From Cephalotus follicularis (lineage: Eukaryota; Streptophyta; Magnoliopsida; Oxalidales; Cephalotaceae), in NCBI GenBank assembly GCA_001972305.1, contig BDDD01002905.1:1-64000 (forward strand): 64,000 nucleotides of DNA, in the 5' to 3' direction. The position numbers were made by a program, and so were the translations under genes. Position 1 is the stretch's first letter. Every line of letters starts with the position of its first letter. The notes below the pieces were generated by a model. It had not been told where the DNA came from. It made no database searches and was given only the letters and a program-made list of their open reading frames with translations. Below are positions 56,430-64,000 of this stretch, one piece after another.

Positions 56430-59400
56430 ATGGGTTCTGCTCCAACAGTTCAGGCTAGAGTTTTTGCTATGGAACCGAGTGCTGCAGCAGGGTCTGATGT
56501 TGTGATTTTAGGTACCATTCGACTCTTTCAGCTTTCAGCACAGGTTCTTCTTGATCCGGGTCCATCGCATTCATTCATTGTATTGCATTTTGTCTCCCAT
56601 GTTGGATTGAGACCCGAGTACCTTCCTTTCTTGATGGAGGTATCCATACCTCTTGGTGAGTCAATGACTATCGATCGACTGTGTAGAGATTGTATTATTG
56701 AGATTGATTATCGTTGCTTATTAGCCGATCTTATTGTTCTTCCTATGGACAGCCTAGATGTGATTCTGGGCATGGATTGGTTATCTGCTAGCTTTGCTTA
56801 GGTGGATTATCATCAAAAGGTAATGGTCTTCAGTCCTCCGGGATGACCACCTTTTCGATTCCTTGGCACCTCAGAGCCATTGTTTGTTCCGCTGAGTTCG
56901 GCTTTGCATGTGGACAAATTGTCGAGACAGGGATGCAACGGGTTTCTGGCACATGTGCTCGATATAGATAGATGGCGGCCGAAGCTGGAAAATAATTCAG
57001 TGGTTTGGGAGTTCAGAGATGTTTTTCCTCGAGATTTGACTTCGTTACCTCCAGACAGAGATATTGAATTCATGATTGATTTGGTACCGGGAACTGCATC
57101 GATTTTTTGAGCACCGTACCGTATGGCACCGATAGAATTGAAAGAGTGAAAGATACAGTTACAGAATCTTCTGGACAAAGGTTTTATAAGGCCTGGTGCT
57201 TCACCCTGGGCGAACCTATTCCTTTGGTCAAGAAGAAAGATGGATCGCTCCGAATGTGTATAGACTATCGACAACTCAATAAAGTTATAGTAAAGAATAA
57301 GTACCATCTACCAAATATTGATGAGATGTTCGACCAGCTTAGAGGAGCGACAGTGTTTTCTAAGCTCAACTTGAGATTGAGCTACCACCAGCTGAAAGTT
57401 AGACCGGAGGATATTCATAATACTGCTTTCTGATCACGATATGGACATTATGAGTTTCTAGTTATGCCTTTTGGTGTGACTAATGCTCTCGCAGCTTTCA
57501 TGGACCTGATGAACCGAGTGTTCAGACAGTATTTGGATTAGTTCATTATGGTCTTCATTGAAGACCTATTGCCTATTCCAGAACCAATGAAGAGCATGCC
57601 CAGTACCTCCACATTATATTGCAAACTTTGAGAGATCATCAATTGTATGTGAAATTCGACAAGTGCGAGTTTTGGTTACCGGAGGTTGCTTTTCTTGGGC
57701 ATATTGTTTCCTGTAATGGTTTATCAGTGGATCCATCGAAAGTAGAGGCAGTGAACGATTGGAAACGACTGACGAATGCTTTTGAAGTTCGTAGCTTCTT
57801 GGGTTTAGCATGGTATTATCGTCGGTTTGTTGAGGGATTTTCCCGAATTGCTACACCTTTGACCCGATTGACATAGAAGAATGTTGCCTTTGTGTGGGAT
57901 AGTGATTGTGAAAGAAGTTTTCAAGAGTTGAAAGATATATTGATTTCCACTCCTGTCCTAGCCTTACAAGACGGGAACGAAGACTTTGTTGTATACACCA
58001 ATGCTTCTGGAAAGGGGCTTGGTGGCGTTCTTATGCAATATGGCAAAGTGATTGCATATGCATCGAGAAATATCAAACCACATGAAGAAAACTACCCAAT
58101 ACATGACTTGGAGTTGGCGGCCATTGTCTTTGCTCTTGGGAAATGGCGCCACTACCTTTATGGGACCAAGTTTATAGTTTTCACCAATCATAAGAGTTTG
58201 AGATATCTCTTTTCACAGAAAGAATTAAACATGAGAAAGAGAAGGTGGTTTGAACTTCTTAATGATTATGATTGTGACATTGAATATCATCTGGTAAAAG
58301 CAAATGTCATTGCAGATGCATTGAGTCACAAGCTGTCTTGTATGACTGTTTCCCATGTTCAGGTAGACCCTACATTGCTTAACCGAATTAGAGATGCTCA
58401 GATAGTGGACATTGAATTATAAGAAGTGGCTACTTCTATTGATGTAGGATTGAAACCCAATTTCTCTCTATCTACAGAAGGGGTTATTGAGGTACAGGAA
58501 CAAGATTTGCCTTCCAGCCGATAGTGAGTTAAAGGAAGAGCTGCTTTCTCAAGCTCATAAATCTCGTCTCTCTATCCATCCAGGTAGTACGAAGATGTAT
58601 CGTGACCTGAAACTTAGCCATTGGTGTATTGGCATGAAGAGAGAGATTGCGGAGTTTATATCGAGATGCCTCACTTGTCAACAAGTTAAGGCAGAGCACC
58701 AGAGATCGGTAGGCTTGTTTCAGCCTTTGCTCATTCTTGAGTGGAAATGGGAGCACATTACCATGGATTTCGTGTCCGGGTTACCTCTGACTCGTGACAG
58801 ACATGATGGTATATGGGTAGTGGTAGATCAACTCACAAAGTTTGCCCATTTTTTACCGATTCGGATGACGTTTTTTGGAGAAAAGTTGTCCAGATTGTTC
58901 ATAAAGGAGATTGTCAAAGCACCTAGAGTTGCTGTTAGCATTGTTTCGGATCGAGACACTCGCTTCACTTCCGGGTTTTGGAGGAAGTTACAGGCAGTTG
59001 TGGGTACAGAATTGAGTTTCATCACTACTTTTCATCCCCAAACAGATGGTTTGTCCAAAAGGACCATTCAGACATTGGAGGACATGCTTCCTGCATGCTT
59101 TCTCGACTTTGGAGGTAGTTGGTATGACTACTTGCATTTGATTGAGTTCTCGTACAATAATAGTTATCACGAGAGCATACAGATGGCTCCTTATGAAGCC
59201 CTATATGGTAGGAAGTGCCGATCGCCAGTCTATTGGGATCAGGTCAGTGAGAGGAGCATTATAGGGCCAGAGATTGTGCATATTACCTGATAGAAAGTGT
59301 AATTAATTAAAGACAGATTGATTGTTGCACAGAGTAGACAGAAAAGGTATGCTGATGTTCATCGCCAAGGCTTGGAGTTTAGTGTTGGTGACCATGTTTT

Positions 59401-59760
59401 CCTTAAAGTTTCTCCAACTAAAGGAGTCACGAGATTCGGGAAGAAAGGGAAGCTTTCTCCCCATTTTATTGGACCTTTCGAGGTATTGGATCAGATTGGC
59501 CAACTTGCTTTGCCTCCAGCATTTTTGGGAGTTCATGATGTGTTCCATGATTCTCAGTTAAGGAGATATGTTCGAGATCCTTCACACATCATTGAATATG
59601 GTCAGATTCAGCTAGAGCCTGATTTATTGTTTATCGAGACTCCTATACAGATTGTTGATAGACAGATTAGAGTATTCAGGAACAAGATCATTCCTTTTGT
59701 TAGTGTTCTATGGCAGTAACATGGTTCTATGGAGCGCACTTGGGAGCGGAGGACGATATG
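56430..59760 (+). pseudogene. Element F pol: protease to chromodomain-like tail
   Basis: Protease at about 56520-56590 reads VLLDPGPSHSFI, so the DSG active site is DPG. RT has [19 protein letters not shown] (57218-57274) and YHQLKV, a stop at 57433, and an active-site box FIED (about 57555) followed by a frameshift. RNase H spans about 57619-58422 with [10 protein letters not shown] and [11 protein letters not shown]. Integrase spans 58487-59290 with HKSRLSIHPG, CLTCQQVKAEH, MDFVSGLPLT, VSDRDTRFTSGF and DGLSKRTIQ, where the catalytic E (usually in SERT) is K. The tail to about 59760 retains ERTWER-like chromodomain words. At least three frames are used. Confidence 0.9.
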
Positions 59761-59781
59761 AGAGAGACATATCCCTTTCTA

Positions 59782-62073
59782 TGTGATGACCTGAATTCCC
59801 TTTTTGTACTGTTCATGCATATATTGTACCGCACTGGACCGTATTGAATTGTATTGAATTGAGGTATTCCTATACCTATTGGTTATTGTATTGATTACAT
59901 GCATGTATAGTCAGGATTTTTGGCTGAGTTTTAGAGAATTGACTGAATTGACTATATAAGTCAATTCTTACTCTCACTCTCTCATATTCTCAGGCTTTTC
60001 CCTCTCTCTATCCTTCTCCCTCTGTCTCTCTAGCTGAGCAGCCTCCAACTTCCTCCCTAGCAGCCCCGGATTGCTTCTCCATCGTCAAGGATAGCGATTG
60101 CAAGTTGTGGGTTGTCATTTGAGTGAGATAGCAGCTGATTCGTGTGAGATTTCAGCCTATCGATTGTTTGGAAGCTCAACTTTTCAAGCTTTGGTTATGG
60201 GTAGGACTTCCCTACTTGAATTGCATATTGCTTAATTTCATGATTGATTGAATTGCATGATTGATTGAATGATTGAAGGATTGTATTGTATAGAATTGAA
60301 AAACTAGGGTTTTTATTTATTTCCTTGATCTAACTGGTCTAGAAGGATTTAAACTGAAATTGGAAGGCCATAACAAGTTTTACTAGCCTTAAATGATTGA
60401 TTTTAACCCTTAGTTTTCACAGAATGTCTTCAAATTGGATTTTGACTTGAGATTGGCCACCTTTTCTACACAAAAAATCTACCCTGCCTAGCAAAGACAT
60501 CGACCCCAGCCCATGGATGTCGATGTCTTTCACTTTAGAATGATGTAGCCTTGATTCCGCAGCAAAGACATCGGCGTCTTTCAAACACATCGACGTCTTT
60601 GCCTTGAGATGTCTTCTCCCCAGGAAAGACATCGATGCTGAACATCGATGCGCATTCCCAGGCTGCTTTTATTGAATTGCGTCGACGTCTTTGTTCAAAG
60701 ACATCGACGTCCTTCGGCCAGATATCTATACAAATAGAGAAAGACATCGACGTCTTTCAAAGACATCGACGTCTTTCCACCATTTTAAAAACGCATCGAC
60801 GTCTTTTGCCAAGGACATCGACTCCTAATAGACTGAAAGGAGTTTTTTTAGCTACTTAAAACTGGTGTTCAACTTCTTTTAACATTGTCACTTGACTGGA
60901 GCCTCACTTGAGGTGTTCAAGTGTTTGAAAATGGTTTTAATGATTGTATTGACAAATCGATTGATTGTTTGAGTCATAAGTGATGTGAGTCTAAGTCGGT
61001 ATGTTGGACGCACATTCCCATTTCTCCATTAGACACCAACACTTATTGACATTGCTTTAACATTGTATTGACATGATTGATTGTATTGTATGGATCCTAT
61101 AGAGCGACCTTATGATTCGTGTCGGCAAGTTAGGTTGTTGACTCTGTCCACCTATTCCATCTATCATTTCATTTATTGTATTGTTCCATTCATTGTATTG
61201 TCTTGCTGACGAGCATGATTGATTGACGATTGATGCTCCCTGAGGGCCGTAGCTCCCTAACGGTAACAGTAGCTCCCTCGGTTGTAGCTCATCGAGATTG
61301 CATTGGCCCAGCCATAGGCTGGAAGATCAATGAGTTCCAGACCTGATCAGTTTGAGAAACATAGATAGATCTCCCACCCTTTTCAAAGGATCACCTTCCG
61401 TGGGATTGATCACTGCTAACTGATTGACGTTGTATTGACCCAGAGTCGCATGCTCTATGGGACATTGACTGATTGATTGGGTGTCTTATACACCACCATT
61501 GAGTGTCTACCATTGATTGATTGTTATAAAACCTATCCGTATGCTCTGTTATGGGCCATTGTCATACGGGTAGTCTGATCGCCAACTGTGCACATGCATT
61601 TGCCATGCCATGCATTGATATTGTACACCGTACATTGATATTGCATAGATTGTCAGCAATATTGCACATTGTACATGCATACACGCTGCATGAGGTTTTT
61701 GCTTAGCTAGTGTGACTAACCCCATCCTTCGGGGTGGGCCTGTGTTGTACATTTTGTGTGTGGCATAGGTAGGACAACAGGTAGCAGCGGACCAAAGGAT
61801 TGACGATTCCATCGACCGAGGGGATCATCTGGAGTTGACAGAGTTCATTGTAATATTTCTTTGATAAGTGTATTGTAAAAGATTGGTATTGTAAAGGATT
61901 TGTATTGTATTGCACCGTATGGATGGATTATTGTATTGTATCTTCCGCAAAATGATATGTATTGTAAAGTTTTAAGTTTTTCCGCATTTTTATATTGTTA
62001 GTCCCGACCATTGTATTGTGTTTTGGATTGAGAGTAATGCCACCTGTCCGCCCCAGGGGTGCGGGGTGTTACA
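59782..62073 (+). repeat. Element F 3' LTR (2292 bp)
   Basis: It is bounded by TGTGATGACCTG and GGGTGTTACA and uninterrupted. It has no gene. A T-rich/CT-rich leader region lies near 59990-60050 and one palindrome array is present. Confidence 0.9.
60496..60825 (+). repeat. GACATCGACGTCTTT array (F 3' LTR)
   Basis: Same layout as 32311-32640, about 0.71-1.04 kb from the LTR start. Clear adjacent pairs at 60745-60775 are 19 bp apart. Confidence 0.88.
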
Positions 62074-62077
62074 GGAA

Positions 62078-62132
62078 CAGTCGACTGTGCAAGGAAACAA
62101 CCGACTTATAATAGAAACAGTCGACCGTTAAG
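62078..62132 (+). repeat. CAGTCGACTG array, distal (C LTR), right part
   Basis: Continuation of 31500-31604 beyond element F: CAGTCGACTG, CAACCGACTT and CAGTCGACCG, about 20-21 bp apart. Confidence 0.85.
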
Positions 62133-62970
62133 GGATATTTTTGACACTGAAGTGTACTGTTTAGGCTAAATCATCTATAATTACACTAGCTTCCATAAGG
62201 GATGATTCCAATAATCAACCCCTACTATGTGTAATAAAGATACTAGAATTGTACGGCTTATGCATTCCTTGTGTGATTGGCATAAATAGACATTGATTGT
62301 ACTATTTTTTCACCGTTTGAATCCTTGAATTGCTACTGTTCATACTGTTATACAACTGCATATTACTACTGTTATTGATATTTTATATCTATCAAAGTAT
62401 TTCAAAATACTACTATTTCAAAGGAATTTCAAGGATTTCTAGAATGAGTGCAATATGCACAATCGAACGTTTTAATTACTATTTTCTCAATAAGAGAACC
62501 CATTGTTTCCACTGTACTATTTTCCTCCAATGAGAGAGGCACTGTTACTGTGTTCTGAAAATAGATTTTACTGAACTGTTGTCTCAAAACGAGACTACTG
62601 GTATATTACATTATATATGTAATATCTATTTTGGACTGTACTATTTGTGATTGCTAGTTTTCGATGGTCTAGTGATCAGAGTGCATCATTGACTACAGCA
62701 ATGAGCCTATGTGCCAGAATTTGGCTAGAGCTTATACACCAAACTTATCTGCAACGCATATTATGACTGTTTGCTGCCCGCCAAATGTCGGCAGTACTGT
62801 TTACCTATTCTATCATCATCAGATTGCATGGTGGTAGTTAGGTGGTGTATCATTGGGGCTAGGAGGTAGTGACATATAACATTCACTGCTGGTCTTCAGT
62901 TAACCTGATTGTTTGTACCATTGTGCGGTATGATTGATACCTGACTGTTTGTAGCCGCTTGGCATGGTTG

Positions 62971-62972
<2 letters not shown>
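62133..62972 (+). other. Non-coding right part of LTR C
   Basis: I see no gene in this stretch. It is AT-rich LTR sequence; words near 62690-62960 (TGTGCCAGAATTTGG, GCTTGGCATGG) resemble the hairpin-rich zones of the other LTRs. Confidence 0.6.

Positions 62973-63001
<29 letters not shown>
62973..63001. repeat. (TA)n microsatellite
   Basis: About 14 TA dinucleotides within LTR C. Shorter TA runs lie at matching places in LTRs B, H and N. Confidence 0.95.
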
Positions 63002-63007
<6 letters not shown>

Positions 63008-63405
63008 AAACTATCATGCATGATTGCATCTTTATATTCATTGTCATGCATACTTCCTACCTAGCCGAGTGAGGACAAAGGCTAATACCTACAATTTCAG
63101 ATTGACAAGGAGATTGGAGGTGTGCTGCTACAGGCAATACTTGGAGGCTTCTATTTCAAGGTTGTTAAAGTTGTACTGTAATAAAGTCATACCCTATATG
63201 TTATATTTGTATTCTCAATATGTATTATATAACTTTGCTTGTACTGAATAAAGCTTAAGCTTGTAGTATACGCTACATGTGTATGCTACCTCGAATAATC
63301 CAGTATAATGTTTATGTTTCCGCAAAGTTTTAAATTTTCAATTATTGATAAATACTGGATTAGATGTTAACCTTGTGTTAAATGAAAATGGGGTGTGACA
63401 CGTAC

Positions 63406-63700
63406 AGTGGAACCTATAATGGTAGGTCTATACACATTGGTCTAAGAGATGAATGTGAGACAATTGATACATTTTGGCATCATAATCATTGTCAATGTAA
63501 AGTCATGTACAAACTTGGCTGATCCGCTTACTAAGCCTCTGACAATAGACTTAGTAAGTATGATTACATGAGATATGGGGCTTAAACGACATTGAGTTAG
63601 GAGTGATGGGAACCCAACCTTTTTCTAGGTTACCCCTATTTTGAAGGTTGAATGCGAAAAGCAAATCACAGTTGTTGACTGAGTTACTATCTTTTTTGGC
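63406..63700 (+). pseudogene. Copia pol, part 4: RNase H C-terminal end
   Basis: It continues from 30486 after removal of C: SGTYNGRSIHIGLRDECE. It then reads VKSCTNLADPL-like and ends near a stop in the DMGLK region around 63580. The order of parts 1-4 is what establishes the single host element. Confidence 0.85.
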
Positions 63701-64000
63701 TCCATATGTAGCGAATGATAGTAACGTCGTTGTACTTCCAAGGACGAGTTATGCTCTTAAAAAAGTTGTTGCATTCTTAGCAATGGAAATGCAGAAGAAC
63801 ACTTTGCTTATATGAACTAGAAGTGGAGTAGCTTCTTATAGAGAGTTGTGGTTTACTCTCTTAGAGGTTCATGAAACAGGATGTAGCGCATGACCAAGTG
63901 CTAGGTGATAAGAAACACTCACCGTAGATGAAGGAATTTGTGTGTGTGTGTGTGACAAATCCGATTACATCATTAGGAGTAGAGGTTCAATCTGCGAAAA
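63701..64000 (+). other. Copia 3' non-coding sequence
   Basis: Downstream of pol, with a short (GT)n near 63939-63953. It should lead to the element's 3' LTR, but no LTR start or polypurine tract can be recognised before the window ends. Confidence 0.5.

Larger units (their letters stand above)
31605..62073 (+). mobile_element. Element F: Ty3/gypsy chromovirus-like element, both LTRs present
   Basis: It is flanked by perfect GGAAC duplications (31600-31604 and 62074-62078). The left LTR starts TATGACAACCTG (decayed TG) and is split by insertion G; the right LTR, 59782-62073, is intact. The internal region 55479-59781 has gag, PR, RT, RNase H, integrase and a chromodomain-like tail on the plus strand, all damaged. 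About 28 differences in 330 aligned LTR bases, counted by eye, make it older than H (12 in about 225), which agrees with the nesting. Confidence 0.88.
30487..63400 (+). mobile_element. Insertion C: solo LTR (about 2.4 kb of own sequence) interrupted by F
   Basis: It starts TGTAACAACTG (30487) and ends GGGTGTGACA (63400). The flanking duplication is CATAC (30482-30486) and CGTAC (63401-63405), differing at one base. Its own sequence is 30487-31604 and 62079-63400, without coding capacity. The sequence near 63063, AGCCGAGTGAGGACAAAGG, is the reverse of words in LTRs B, H and N, so it belongs to the same broad gypsy group in opposite orientation to them. Confidence 0.8.
1592..64000 (+). mobile_element. 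Old Ty1/copia element split by three nested insertions
   Basis: Four separated pieces read in order as one copia pol region: GAG-pre-integrase, integrase and the first part of RT (1592-3592), the rest of RT (24389-24790), the start of RNase H (30179-30486) and its end (63406 onward). Removing each insertion with one copy of its target duplication makes the protein homology continuous, for example STNM to IGVNEIKKYLSS across A and RTSGLG to LVYNKFP across B. The three insertions have duplications TGATT, TTAGG and CATAC/CGTAC. The pieces carry many stops and frameshifts, as expected of the oldest layer. Gag, protease and 5' LTR are not visible; the left side stops at the CACTA-like end. The 3' LTR would lie beyond the window. 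Confidence 0.85.

Overview
The window is plant nuclear DNA made almost entirely of nested LTR retrotransposons. The evidence for a plant is the set of families: a Sirevirus-like Ty1/copia element, several chromodomain-bearing Ty3/gypsy elements of Tekay/Del type, primer sites matching initiator-Met tRNA, and a CACTA-like terminus. A flowering plant is likely. I cannot name the species and I see no host gene.

Layout. Positions 1-770 hold an LTR-like fragment, 771-1139 hold nothing recognisable, and 1140-1591 look like the end of a CACTA transposon. From 1592 to the right edge lies one old plus-strand copia element. Only about 3.3 kb of it is its own sequence (1592-3592, 24389-24790, 30179-30486, 63406-64000), because three insertions split its pol region. 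Insertion A (3593-24383, duplication TGATT) is a solo LTR. It contains solo LTR D (4394-16979, TACAC), which holds a complete Sirevirus-like element E (5145-14930, GTTTC), and solo LTR J (18747-24065, AAGTG), which holds a further LTR-like insert L (19397-22001). Insertion B (24791-30173, TTAGG) is a deleted gypsy element. Insertion C (30487-63400, CATAC/CGTAC) is a solo LTR interrupted by gypsy element F (31605-62073, GGAAC). The left LTR of F is interrupted by solo LTR G (33267-54853, CATGT/CATGC), which contains truncated gypsy M (33512-37906) and gag-only gypsy N (37907-53776). The left LTR of N contains the nearly complete gypsy H (38042-47677, CTCCG). The nesting is six deep: copia > C > F > G > N > H.

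Genes. All coding sequence is gag, pol or accessory retrotransposon sequence, and nearly all of it is broken. H is the least damaged: its visible catalytic residues are present and its pol reading frame is interrupted only by stops. E carries an extra ORF downstream of pol and a tandem duplication inside reverse transcriptase. N keeps gag but has lost nearly all of pol.

Most notable signal. Nearly every LTR here carries an array of short palindromic words, mostly centred on TCGA: CAGTCGACTG in copia E and in gypsy-type LTRs B, C, D and M; GCGTCGACGC in H and N; GACATCGACGTC in F; GGCGTC(G/A)AC in J. The CAGTCGACTG arrays repeat every 21 bp, about two helical turns. Across the gypsy-type LTRs the arrays sit at matching distances from the LTR start (about 150-330 and about 1.0-1.4 kb) while the word differs between families. 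Palindrome arrays are known in Sirevirus LTRs of maize. Sharing one word across copia and gypsy, and swapping words at fixed positions, is what I would follow up.
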